Shown here piece after piece: positions 8,769 through 16,616 of a DNA stretch of 64,000 nt. The stretch's first letter is position 1. Every line of letters starts with the position of its first letter. The position numbers were made by a program, and so were the translations under genes. Source of the stretch: Thermus oshimai DSM 12092 (GTDB lineage: Bacteria > Deinococcota > Deinococci > Deinococcales > Thermaceae); the NCBI RefSeq assembly GCF_000373145.1, contig NZ_KB890603.1, positions 62,001-126,000 of the forward strand, written 5' to 3'. Below the pieces are notes generated by a model. That model was not told the DNA's origin. It saw nothing but the letters and a program-made list of their open reading frames with translations, and did no database searches.

Positions 8769-9074
8769 TTACGCCTTGCTGAGGAAGGGTTCCACCGCCT
8801 TGACCACCATGACCCGGCGCACGTTGTCCCGGAGACGGAGCTCCGCGGCCAGGGCGTTCACCCGGTCCTCGGGCATCCTCACCCGGTAGAAGAGGAAGTG
8901 GCCCTGGGGGTCCTTGGCGATGGGGTAGGCCAGGCGGCGCACCCCCCGGTCCTCCGCCTTCTCCACCTCAGCCCCGTGGGCCTCGAGGGCCCGGCCGATG
9001 ATCTCCTTCTCCAGGCCCAGCTGGGTCTGGTCCAGGCTGGGGTTCAGGATGATGTTCACCTCGTATACGCGCAT
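8769..9074 (-). CDS. rpsF: 30S ribosomal protein S6
   Basis: S6 forms a heterodimer with S18 in the small-subunit platform. YEVNIILNPSLDQTQ at the start and the RRLAYPIAKDPQGHFLFYRVRM block identify it; 101 residues is the usual Thermus length. It leads the operon. A strong AAAGGAGGTG lies about 24 bases before the ATG and a second AAGGGAG lies about six bases before it. Confidence 0.97.
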   Translation of the reverse strand: MRVYEVNIILNPSLDQTQLGLEKEIIGRALEAHGAEVEKAEDRGVRRLAYPIAKDPQGHFLFYRVRMPEDRVNALAAELRLRDNVRRVMVVKAVEPFLSKA

Positions 9075-9109
9075 GTGAGCTCCCTTAGGGGAAGCCTCAC
9101 CTCCTTTCC

Positions 9110-9123
9110 CGGCCGGCAGGCCG
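9110..9123 (-). promoter_or_regulatory. rpsF leader hairpin, candidate S6:S18 autoregulatory site
   Basis: In the leader RNA, CGGCC and GGCCG pair around the loop TGCC, directly upstream of the AAAGGAGGTG ribosome site. Many bacteria carry an rpsF-leader structure bound by the S6:S18 dimer that includes a conserved CCG. CCG is present here, but I cannot confirm the full consensus, so the regulatory role is inference. Confidence 0.4.
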
Positions 9124-9134
9124 CACGAAGGGAG

Positions 9135-9140
9135 ATTATA
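9135..9140 (-). promoter_or_regulatory. rpsF operon -10 box
   Basis: TATAAT on the minus strand, about 61 bases before the rpsF ATG. The -35 region falls in the T-rich tail of the tRNA-Asn terminator (TTTTAT-like), so terminator and promoter appear to share sequence. The -35 match is weak. Confidence 0.6.
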
Positions 9141-9157
9141 CCCGCTCTTCCCCCCAA

Positions 9158-9187
9158 ATAAAAGACCCAGGGGGGCCTAGGCCCCCC
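9158..9187 (-). terminator. Terminator of tRNA-Asn
   Basis: An 18-base perfect palindrome of six G, CCTAGG-centre and six C (9170-9187) lies just after the tRNA 3' end on the minus strand. It is followed by TGGGTCTTTTATTT. The T-run begins five bases from the stem, so efficiency is uncertain. Confidence 0.6.
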
Positions 9188-9190
9188 TCT

Positions 9191-9266
9191 TGGCTCCGCG
9201 GGCAGGACTCGAACCTGCGACCAACCGGTTAACAGCCGGCCGCTCTACCGACTGAGCTACCGCGGA
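9191..9266 (-). tRNA. tRNA-Asn (anticodon GTT)
   Basis: A 76-base cloverleaf including an encoded CCA end. The acceptor stem is TCCGCGG/CCGCGGA, the D arm includes AGCTCAGTCGGTAGAGC, the anticodon loop is CTGTTAA on a GCCGG/CCGGT stem with anticodon at 9233-9231, and the T arm includes GGTTCGAGTCC. It stands alone between the transhydrogenase and rpsF operons. Confidence 0.97.
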
Positions 9267-9315
9267 CCGACCGCAGTAGGTACTATACCAAGGGCCTAAA
9301 AGGGCGTCAAGGGAA

Positions 9316-9340
9316 CCCCGCCGTGGAACCCACGGCGGGG
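9316..9340 (-). terminator. Hairpin after pntB
   Basis: CCCCGCCGTGG (9316-9326) and CCACGGCGGGG (9330-9340) form an 11-base stem with a three-base loop, 12 bases past the pntB stop on the minus strand. Only TTCCCTTG follows, so it is a weak intrinsic terminator at best. Confidence 0.55.
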
Positions 9341-9351
9341 CCCCTACGGCG

Positions 9352-10704
9352 CTAGAGCTTCTTCAGGGCCTGGGTGAGCCGGGTGAGGACGTCCTGGGCG
9401 TCCCCATAGAGCATGCGGGTGTTGTCCGCGTAGAAGAGTTCGTTTTCCACCCCCGCGAAGCCCTTCCCCTGCCCCCGCTTGATGACGATGACGTTCTTGG
9501 CCTTGTCCACGTCCAGGATGGGCATGCCGTAAAGGGGGCTTCCGGGGCGGCGGGCGGCGGGGTTCACCACGTCGTTGGCCCCGATGACCACCGCCACGTC
9601 CACCGTGGGGAACTCGGGGTTGATCTCCTCCAGGTCCTTGAGCTTGTCGTAGTCCACCCCTGCCTCCGCCAGGAGGACGTTCATGTGCCCGGGCATCCGC
9701 CCCGCCACGGGGTGGATGGCGAACTTCACCTCCACCCCCCGGGATTCCAGGAGGTCCGCCAGCTCCTTCACCTTGTGCTGGGCCTGGGAGAGGGCCATGC
9801 CGTAGCCGGGCACGAAGACCACCTTGTTCGCGTAGGCCAGCATGACCGCGGCGTCCTCCACGTCGATGGGCTTGAGGCTCCCCTGGATCTCCCCCGCGGC
9901 CTGCTCCACCCCAAAGCCCCCCACCAGAACGCTCCAGACGGAGCGGTTCATGGCGCGGGCCATGAGCACGGTGAGGAGGGTGCCCGCGGCCCCCACCAGG
10001 GTGCCGGCCACCATGAGGGCGGGGTTCCCCACGGCGAAGCCCTCAAAGCCCACGGCCATCCCGGTGAAGGCGTTGTAGAAGGAGATGGCCACGGGCATAT
10101 CCCCCCCGCCGATGGGCAGGGTCATGAGGACGCCAAAAAGGAGGGCCAGGAGGAAGAAGAGGACGATGAGGGGGGTGGCGTCGTTCAAGAGGAGGTAAAG
10201 CCCCAAGGCCACGGCCAGGAGGAGGACCAGGAGGTTCAGGGGCTTCTGCCCGGGGAAGAGGATGGGCCGGGCGCGCATGAGCCCCTGGAGCTTGGCGAAG
10301 GCGATGAGGCTTCCCGTGAAGGCCACGCTCCCGATGAGCCCCCCCAGGATGGCCAGGGCCATGAGGCCCGCGTTCTCAAACGCCCCCTTCAAAAGCTCCA
10401 CCGCGGCGATGGTGGCCGCCGCACCCCCGCCCATGCCGTTGTAGATGGCCACCATCTGGGGCATGTCCGTCATGGCCACCCGCACCGCCGCCCACCAGGC
10501 CACCACCGTGCCTAGGAGGAGGGCGGTGAGCATGAGGCCAAAGTTCCCCATGTCCGGCCAGAAGAAGGTGGCGAGGACGGAAAGGAGCATGCCCCAGCCC
10601 GCCCAGACGATGCCGCTTTTGGCGGTGGTGGGGTGGGCCATGCGCTTAAGGCCGGTGATGAAGAGCACCGCCACCACCAGATAGGCCAGCTGGATGAGGT
10701 CCAT
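9352..10704 (-). CDS. pntB: NAD(P) transhydrogenase subunit beta
   Basis: Part of the proton-translocating transhydrogenase that makes NADPH from NADH at the cost of proton motive force. The N-terminal two thirds form about nine membrane helices of domain II. The C-terminal domain III (about residues 275-450) binds NADP(H), with VPGYGMALSQAQ and IGANDVVNPAA as its nucleotide loops. The ATG overlaps the TAA of the gene before it by one base. At 450 residues the length is as expected. Confidence 0.96.
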   Translation of the reverse strand: MDLIQLAYLVVAVLFITGLKRMAHPTTAKSGIVWAGWGMLLSVLATFFWPDMGNFGLMLTALLLGTVVAWWAAVRVAMTDMPQMVAIYNGMGGGAAATIAAVELLKGAFENAGLMALAILGGLIGSVAFTGSLIAFAKLQGLMRARPILFPGQKPLNLLVLLLAVALGLYLLLNDATPLIVLFFLLALLFGVLMTLPIGGGDMPVAISFYNAFTGMAVGFEGFAVGNPALMVAGTLVGAAGTLLTVLMARAMNRSVWSVLVGGFGVEQAAGEIQGSLKPIDVEDAAVMLAYANKVVFVPGYGMALSQAQHKVKELADLLESRGVEVKFAIHPVAGRMPGHMNVLLAEAGVDYDKLKDLEEINPEFPTVDVAVVIGANDVVNPAARRPGSPLYGMPILDVDKAKNVIVIKRGQGKGFAGVENELFYADNTRMLYGDAQDVLTRLTQALKKL

Positions 10705-11006
10705 TACGCCCCACCCCCTTTGCCGGGCTTCCGTTCAAACATCTCCAGCATGCGCACGGTGACCGCATACCCCCCGGCGGCGTTGGCCGCCCCCAGGACC
10801 ACCCCTATAAAGCCGATGGCCTTTTCCAGGGCGGTGTCCGCGTGCCCCAGGACCACCATGGCCCCCACCACCACCACCCCGTGGATAAAGTTGGAGCCGG
10901 ACATCAGGGGGGTGTGGAGGATCACCGGCACCCGGGTGATGAGCTCGTACCCCAAGAACGCGGTCAGGATGAAGATGTAAAGCGCGGCCCAAAGGTTAAA
11001 CTCCAT
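10704..11006 (-). CDS. NAD(P) transhydrogenase subunit alpha, membrane part (PntAB)
   Basis: A 100-residue membrane protein with three to four helices carrying the alpha-side share of the proton channel. In E. coli this segment is fused to PntA; here, as in other Thermus and in Rhodospirillum, it is a separate chain. VPVILHTPLMSGSNFIHG is the conserved channel block. The ATG at 11006 overlaps the pntA stop as TGATG, which fixes the start. Confidence 0.94.
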   Translation of the reverse strand: MEFNLWAALYIFILTAFLGYELITRVPVILHTPLMSGSNFIHGVVVVGAMVVLGHADTALEKAIGFIGVVLGAANAAGGYAVTVRMLEMFERKPGKGGGA

Positions 11007-12133
11007 CACGCACCTCCCAGAAGGGCCTTGGTGGGCCCATGGACCACCTCGCCCTCCTTCATGAGGAGGGCCCCCTGGATGATCTCGTCCTCCCACTTGG
11101 GGGCAAACTCCCCCTTTTCGATGAGCAGGCTGGAGAGGTTCAAGAGGTTCTTGGCGTACATCTCCGAGGCGTGGACGGAAAGCTCGCTGGGGAGGTTCAA
11201 CGGCCCGTAGATCCTCACCCCCCGGACCTCCACCAGCTCCCCAGGCTTGGTGAGGACGCAGTTCCCCCCGCTTTCCGCCGCCAGGTCCACCACCACCGTG
11301 CCCGGCTTGAGGCGCTCCACCATGTCCTCGGTGAGGAGGATGGGGGCCCTCCGCCCCGGCACCTGGGCGGTGGTGATGATGGCGTCCATCCCCGCCACGT
11401 GCTCCCTTAGGGCCTCGTGCTGGATGCGCTTTTCCTCCTCGGTGAGCTCGCGGGCGTACCCCCCCTCCCCTTCCGCGCTGATGGGGAGCTCAATGGGCTT
11501 GGCCCCCAAGGAGAGGGCCTGCTCCACCGCGGCCTTGCGCACATCGTAGGCGAAGACCTGGGCCCCAAGCCGCTTGGCGGTGGCGATGGCCATGAGGCCC
11601 GCCACCCCCACCCCCATGACCATGACCTTGGCGGGGCGGATGGTGCCCGCGGCGGTGGTGAGCATGGGGAAGAAGCGGGGGGAAAGCCTGGCCGCGTGGA
11701 TGGCCGCCAGGTACCCCGCCACCGTGGCCTGGCTGGAGAGGGCGTCCATGCTCTGGGCCCGGGTGATGCGGGGGATGAGCTCCATGGCGATGACCGTGGC
11801 CTTCTTGGCCGCCAGGGCCCGCACCCGGTCCGGGTTCTTATGGGCCTGGATGAAGCCCACCAGGATGGCCCCCGCCTCGAGGCCCCCGATGAGCTCCTCG
11901 TCCGGGGGCTGGACGGTGAAGAGGAGGTTGGCGCCCTTTAGGAGCTCGCCTCGCTCCACCACCTCCGCTCCGGCCTCGAGGTAGGCCTCGTCCGGGTGGT
12001 AGGCGCCCTCGCCGGCGCCCCGCTCCACCCGCACCCGGGCCCCCCCCTTGACCAGGCGGGCCACCACCTCGGGCACCAGGGCCACCCTTCGTTCCCCTGG
12101 CGCCCTCTCTTTAGGAACCGCAACCGTCACCAT
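11006..12133 (-). CDS. pntA: NAD(P) transhydrogenase subunit alpha, NAD-binding part (PntAA)
   Basis: Soluble domain I, which binds NAD(H) and hands hydride to domain III. The Rossmann motif VMGVGVAGLMAIATAKRLGA lies near residues 168-187, and the RQD-loop region (PRITRAQSMDALSSQ) precedes it. It is related to alanine dehydrogenase; the first residues VAVPKERAPGERRVALVP show this. At 375 residues it is a stand-alone subunit. A GGAGG site lies seven bases before the ATG. Confidence 0.96.
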   Translation of the reverse strand: MVTVAVPKERAPGERRVALVPEVVARLVKGGARVRVERGAGEGAYHPDEAYLEAGAEVVERGELLKGANLLFTVQPPDEELIGGLEAGAILVGFIQAHKNPDRVRALAAKKATVIAMELIPRITRAQSMDALSSQATVAGYLAAIHAARLSPRFFPMLTTAAGTIRPAKVMVMGVGVAGLMAIATAKRLGAQVFAYDVRKAAVEQALSLGAKPIELPISAEGEGGYARELTEEEKRIQHEALREHVAGMDAIITTAQVPGRRAPILLTEDMVERLKPGTVVVDLAAESGGNCVLTKPGELVEVRGVRIYGPLNLPSELSVHASEMYAKNLLNLSSLLIEKGEFAPKWEDEIIQGALLMKEGEVVHGPTKALLGGA

Positions 12134-12152
12134 ACGGTCCTCCTTCGCCGCA

Positions 12153-12158
12153 AGTATA
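12153..12158 (-). promoter_or_regulatory. pnt operon -10 box
   Basis: TATACT on the minus strand (context GGTATACT), 19 bases before the pntA ATG, leaving a short leader with a GGAGG site. No clear -35 hexamer. Between it and the divergent gene lie two inverted repeats, ATGGG-N7-CCCAT (12170-12186) and TGACC-CACT-GGTCA (12209-12222), which could be operators. Confidence 0.5.
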
Positions 12159-12250
12159 CCAGCCCAGGTATGGGCATTGGTCCCATGGTAAAGGGACAGA
12201 AGCCCCTTGACCCACTGGTCATATACGCCCCTTCGTGGAAAAATGCTCCC

Positions 12251-13135
12251 ATGCGGCCCTCGGGGGCAAAACTCCTCGCCGTCCTCCTCCTGGGGATCCT
12301 GGCCATCAGCTTCGGGAGCATCCTGGTGCGGCTCGCCCTAGGGGCCAGCGGGGATGCGAGCCTCGCCTTCAGCCTGGTGATGAGCGCAGGCCGCTTGAGC
12401 CTGGCCGCCCTCCTTCTCCTCCCGGGCTGGCGGAGGCCCGCGAAGGGAGAAGGGGTCCTTTGGGCCCTGGGGGCGGGGGCCTTTCTGGCCCTGCACTTCG
12501 CCTTCTGGATCACCTCCCTCTCCTACACCTCCGTGGCGGCCAGCACCGCCCTCGTCACCACCAACCCCGTCTGGGTGACCCTCCTCGGCTGGCTCCTCTT
12601 CCGGGAACAGCCCACCCCCCTCACCCTCCTCGGGGTAGGGGTGGCCCTCTCGGGGGGGCTTCTCATCGGCCTGGGGGACGCGCAGGGGGGTGGGGGGAAG
12701 AACCCCCTCCTGGGGGACCTCCTGGCCCTCTTGGGGGCGGTGGCCGTTTCCTTTTACTTCCTCCTCGGACGGGAGGCCCAGCGGCGGGGGCTTTCCACCT
12801 TGGAGTACATCCGCTTCGCCTACACCGCGGCCGCCCTTCTCCTCCTCCCCCTGCCCTACCTCTTCGGGGGAGGGTACGGCGGATACCCCCTTCCTGTGTA
12901 CCTCTACATCCTCCTCATGGCCCTGATCCCCCAGCTCATCGGCCACACCAGCTTCAACTGGGCCACCCGCCACATCTCCCCCGTCCTGGTCACCCTGGCC
13001 ATCCTGTTTGAGCCGGTGGGGGCGAGCCTCCTGGCCTTCCTCCTCTTCGGGGAGGTGCCGGGGCCCTTGGTCCTCCTGGGGGCTTTGGTCCTCCTCGTGG
13101 GGGTGGGGCTTGCGGTGCTGGGGGGTAGGCGGTGA
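12251..13135 (+). CDS. EamA/DMT family transporter
   Basis: A 294-residue membrane protein with about ten helices in two EamA halves, the drug/metabolite exporter superfamily. The start is set at the ATG that opens MRPSGAKLLAVLLLGILAISFGSILVRLA; longer in-frame readings cover the pntA promoter. The typical SFLHFAFWITSLSYTSVAASTALVTTNPVW-like block sits near residues 80-115. Substrate unknown. It overlaps the next EamA gene by four bases. Confidence 0.85.
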   Translation: MRPSGAKLLAVLLLGILAISFGSILVRLALGASGDASLAFSLVMSAGRLSLAALLLLPGWRRPAKGEGVLWALGAGAFLALHFAFWITSLSYTSVAASTALVTTNPVWVTLLGWLLFREQPTPLTLLGVGVALSGGLLIGLGDAQGGGGKNPLLGDLLALLGAVAVSFYFLLGREAQRRGLSTLEYIRFAYTAAALLLLPLPYLFGGGYGGYPLPVYLYILLMALIPQLIGHTSFNWATRHISPVLVTLAILFEPVGASLLAFLLFGEVPGPLVLLGALVLLVGVGLAVLGGRR

Positions 13136-13944
13136 TCCCCATCCTTCTCGCCGCGCTCCTTTGGGGCCTGGGCGGGGCCCTGGCGGGCCGGTTCATGGAG
13201 GCCATCCCCCCCGGGCTCCTCATCCCCTTGCGCTTCCTCCTAAGCTTCCTCCTCCTCCTGCCCCTCCTCCGCCGCCACCCGCCCCTTCCCGAGGAGAGGC
13301 CGCGCCTCCTTAGGGTGGGCCTCGCCCTTTCCGGAGCCCAGGCCTTCTACTACCTGGCCATCCACGCCACCACCGTGGCCACGGGGATCTTCCTCCAGTA
13401 CCTGGCCCCGGCCCTCCTCACCCTCTACGCCCTCCTCCGGGGGGAGCGCCTTCCCACCAAAGCCCTTGCGGGGGTGGGGCTTGCCCTCCTGGGGGCCTAC
13501 CTCCTGGTAGTGGGGCCCGAGGGCCTGGTAGGGGGCGCGGTGGGGGTAGCCTTTGGGCTCCTCTCCGCGGTCTCCTTCGCCGCCTACGCCGCCTTTTCCT
13601 ACGGGCTCAAGACCCCCCCCTTCACCAGCCTGGCGGTGGCCACAGGGGTAGGGAGCCTCCTCGCCTTCCCCGTCCTCCTTTACCACCTGCCCCTCCTCTG
13701 GGGCTTGGGACTTAAGGAGGTTCTGGCCGTGCTCTACCTGGTGGTCTTCGGCACCGTGATCCCCTTTGGGCTCTTCCTCCTGGGGGTGAAAAGGGTCCCC
13801 GCCCGCCAAGCCACCCTCCTTGCCATGCTGGAGCCGGTGGCGGGGGCCCTTTTCGCCGTGCCCCTCGTGGGGGAGCCCCTGAGCCCCGATGCCCTTCTGG
13901 GGGGGCTTCTCATCCTCCTGGGGGTAGCCTTGAACCGGAGGTGA
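13132..13944 (+). CDS. EamA/DMT family transporter (second of a pair)
   Basis: A 270-residue, roughly ten-helix EamA protein. Its GTG start overlaps the TGA of the first EamA gene as GTGA, so the two are translationally coupled and may work as a heteromeric pair, as some small DMT exporters do. The internal YLAIHATTVATGIFLQYLAPALLTLYA block marks the first EamA half and LEPVAGALFAVPLVGEPL the second. Substrate unknown. Confidence 0.85.
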   Translation: MIPILLAALLWGLGGALAGRFMEAIPPGLLIPLRFLLSFLLLLPLLRRHPPLPEERPRLLRVGLALSGAQAFYYLAIHATTVATGIFLQYLAPALLTLYALLRGERLPTKALAGVGLALLGAYLLVVGPEGLVGGAVGVAFGLLSAVSFAAYAAFSYGLKTPPFTSLAVATGVGSLLAFPVLLYHLPLLWGLGLKEVLAVLYLVVFGTVIPFGLFLLGVKRVPARQATLLAMLEPVAGALFAVPLVGEPLSPDALLGGLLILLGVALNRR

Positions 13945-13945
13945 T

Positions 13946-15079
13946 ATGGCGCTAAGGGTCTTCCTCCTCTTCACCCTGGGCTACTTTCTTTCCTACTTCT
14001 ACCGCTCGGCCAACGCCGTCTTGGCCAAGGACCTCTCCGCGGAAATGGGGCTTGGGCCGGCGGAGCTTGGGTTCATGACCAGCCTCTTCTACCTGGCCTT
14101 CGCCTCGGTCCAACTCCCCTTAGGGGGGCTGCTGGACCGGCACGGACCCAGGCTCATCACCCCGGCCTTCCTCCTCCTAGCCGCCCTGGGAAGCCTGGTC
14201 TTCGGCCTGGCGCAAAGCTTCCCCGTCCTCGCCCTGGGGCGGGCCCTCATCGGGGTGGGCATGGCCGCGGCCCTCATGGGGGCCCTGAAGGCCTTCAGCC
14301 TCTGGTTTCCCAGGAACTACGCCACGGTGTCCACCCTCCTCGTGGGCCTGGGGGCCACGGGGGGGCTCATGGCCGCCACGCCCCTGGCCTTCCTGAAGGA
14401 GGCCCTGGGTTGGCGGGGGGTTTTCTTGGTGGGAAGCGGGGTGGTGGTCCTGGTGGCCCTGGCCATCGCCCTAGGGGTGAGGAACACCCCTAAGGGGGTG
14501 GCCTGGCCCCAAGGCGGAGGGGTAGGGGGGCTTAGGGAGGTCTTGGGGAACGGGCCCCTCCTCCGGGTGGCCTTTTTAGCCCTGGCCTTTGCGGGGAGCT
14601 TCCTGGCCCTCCAGACCCTCTGGGCGGGGGCTTATGGGTACGCCCTGGGGCTTTCGGCCTTAGAGGTGGGGAACCTCCTCCTCCTCTATAGCGGCGGGGC
14701 GGTCTTGGGGTTTTTGGTCTCCGGCTACCTGGCGGACCGCCTGGGGACGGCGCGGGTCCTCCTCTTCTCCGCCCTCCTCTTCGCTTTGGGGCTTCTTTTC
14801 CTCCTCCTAAAGGTCCTCCTCCCCGCCTACGCCCTTTTGGGGTTTTTTGGGGCCTTCAACATCCTGACCCTGACCCAGGCCCGGGAGCTGGTCCCCGCCC
14901 ACCTGGTGGGCCGGGCAACCACCCTGGTGAACCTCTTCGGCATCGGGGGGACTTTCCTCCTCCAGTGGGGGGTGGGGGTGGCGGTGGGGGCCCTGGGGTA
15001 CGGGGCGGCCTTCTTGGGGCTTTTGGGGCTTCTCCTCCTGGGGGTGGGGCTTTACCTGCCCCTCCTGCGCAAGGGGTGA
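13946..15079 (+). CDS. Major facilitator superfamily transporter
   Basis: A 377-residue MFS protein with twelve predicted helices. The loop 2-3 signature appears as GGLLDRHGPRLI, and the repeat in the second half as GYLADRLGTARV. Its ATG is one base after the preceding stop, so it belongs to the same operon as the two EamA genes. The pattern RSANAVLAKDLSAEMGLGPAELG near the start recalls hexuronate or glycerol-phosphate antiporters, but the substrate cannot be assigned. Confidence 0.85.
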   Translation: MALRVFLLFTLGYFLSYFYRSANAVLAKDLSAEMGLGPAELGFMTSLFYLAFASVQLPLGGLLDRHGPRLITPAFLLLAALGSLVFGLAQSFPVLALGRALIGVGMAAALMGALKAFSLWFPRNYATVSTLLVGLGATGGLMAATPLAFLKEALGWRGVFLVGSGVVVLVALAIALGVRNTPKGVAWPQGGGVGGLREVLGNGPLLRVAFLALAFAGSFLALQTLWAGAYGYALGLSALEVGNLLLLYSGGAVLGFLVSGYLADRLGTARVLLFSALLFALGLLFLLLKVLLPAYALLGFFGAFNILTLTQARELVPAHLVGRATTLVNLFGIGGTFLLQWGVGVAVGALGYGAAFLGLLGLLLLGVGLYLPLLRKG

Positions 15080-15122
15080 GGTGGAAAAATCCCCACACCA
15101 TTCCAGGTGGTAAGCTTTTTCC

Positions 15123-16616
15123 ATGCTAGCTCAGGTGCGGAGCTACGCCCTTTTGGGCCTCGAGGCGGTCCCCGTCACCGTGGAGGTGGATGTCAGCCCG
15201 GGGCTTCCCAGCTACGCCCTGGTGGGCCTGCCCGACAAGGCGGTGGAGGAGAGCCGGGAAAGGGTGCGCTCCGCCCTGAAGAACAGCGGCCTCCCCTACC
15301 CCCAGGCCCGGGTGGTGGTGAACCTAGCCCCGGCGGAGCTCCGCAAGGAGGGGAGCCAGTTTGACCTGCCCATCGCCCTGGGCCTCCTGGCGGCGCAAGG
15401 GGTGGTGCCCCCTGAGGCCCTGGCCCCCTTCGCCTTCGCCGGGGAGCTGGGCCTGGACGGAAGCTTAAGGCCCGTCCCCGGCGCGGTGAACCTGGCCCTC
15501 GGGGCCCTAGGGGAGGGGAAAAAGCTCCTCCTCCCCAAGGGAAGCGCCAAGGAAGCCGCCCTGGTGGAGGGGGTGGAGGCCTACGGGGTGGGCTCCTTAG
15601 GGGAGGCCGTGGCCTTCCTGAGGGGGGAGCGGGAGCTTGCGCCGGCGGAAGGGGAGGAGGCCCTCTGGGAAGAGGCCCTTCTGGACCTCCGGGACGTGAA
15701 GGGCCAGGCCAAGGCCAAGCGGGCCCTGGAGATCGCCGCCAGCGGCCGCCACCACCTCCTCATGGTGGGGAGCCCGGGCTCGGGGAAGACCATGCTGGCC
15801 CGCCGCCTGCCCTTCCTCCTCCCGCCCCTAAGCCAAGAGGAGGCCTTGGAGGTAACCCGGGTCCACTCCGCCGCGGGGCTCCCCGTGCGGGGCCTTCTCC
15901 GCACCCCCCCTTTCCGCGCCCCCCACCACACGGTGAGCTACGCCGGGCTCATCGGGGGCGGGGCCATCCCCAAGCCGGGGGAGGTCTCCCTGGCCCACCG
16001 CGGGGTCCTCTTCCTGGACGAGTTCCCGGAGTTTTCCCGGGAGGCCCTCGAGGCCCTGCGCCAGCCCCTGGAGGACGGGGTGGTCACCGTGGCCCGGGCC
16101 CGGGCCAGCCTCACCTTCCCCGCCCGCTTCCTCCTGGTGGCGGCCATGAACCCCTGCCCCTGCGGCTGGTACGGGGACCCGGAGCGCCCCTGCGCCTGCA
16201 CCCCCACCCAACGCCTGCGCTACGCCAACCGCATCTCGGGGCCCCTCCTGGACCGGTTTGACCTGGTGGTGGAGGTGCCCCGCCTCACCCCCCTGGAGCT
16301 CGCCCGGGCCCCCGAAGGGGAAAGCACGGAGGCGGTGCGGGAAAGGGTGCTCCTGGCGCGCAAAAGGATGCTCGCCCGCCAGGGGCGGCCCAACGGGGAG
16401 CTTTCGGGAAGGGCCTTGAGGGCCCACCTCCACCTCACCCCAGGGGCGGAGGCCCTCCTCCAAGCCGCGGCCAAGAAGCTCCTCCTCTCCGCCCGGAGCT
16501 ACGACCGCCTCCTGAGGGTGGCCCGCACGGTGGCCGACCTCATGGGCTCGGAGCGAGTGGAGGAGGCCCACGTGGCCGAGGCCCTCACCTACCGGAGGAG
16601 CCTGTACCCCGCTTAG
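15123..16616 (+). CDS. comM: YifB/ComM family Mg-chelatase-like AAA ATPase
   Basis: A 497-residue protein with an N-terminal Lon-protease-like (S5) domain, a Mg-chelatase-type AAA core and a C-terminal helical domain. Walker [10 protein letters not shown] is near residue 217 and Walker B LFLDEFPE near 296; a zinc-type [15 protein letters not shown] stretch lies near 343. In Vibrio, ComM is a helicase promoting branch migration during natural transformation. That role suits Thermus, which is naturally competent, but is inferred by homology. Its stop overlaps convergently with the next gene by four bases. Confidence 0.88.
   Translation: MLAQVRSYALLGLEAVPVTVEVDVSPGLPSYALVGLPDKAVEESRERVRSALKNSGLPYPQARVVVNLAPAELRKEGSQFDLPIALGLLAAQGVVPPEALAPFAFAGELGLDGSLRPVPGAVNLALGALGEGKKLLLPKGSAKEAALVEGVEAYGVGSLGEAVAFLRGERELAPAEGEEALWEEALLDLRDVKGQAKAKRALEIAASGRHHLLMVGSPGSGKTMLARRLPFLLPPLSQEEALEVTRVHSAAGLPVRGLLRTPPFRAPHHTVSYAGLIGGGAIPKPGEVSLAHRGVLFLDEFPEFSREALEALRQPLEDGVVTVARARASLTFPARFLLVAAMNPCPCGWYGDPERPCACTPTQRLRYANRISGPLLDRFDLVVEVPRLTPLELARAPEGESTEAVRERVLLARKRMLARQGRPNGELSGRALRAHLHLTPGAEALLQAAAKKLLLSARSYDRLLRVARTVADLMGSERVEEAHVAEALTYRRSLYPA

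Noticed and set aside
12207-12227. Promoter TTGACC with TATACG upstream of the first EamA gene
   Set aside because: The boxes are only about eight bases apart, too close for a sigma-A promoter; the TGACC/GGTCA palindrome is better noted as a possible operator.
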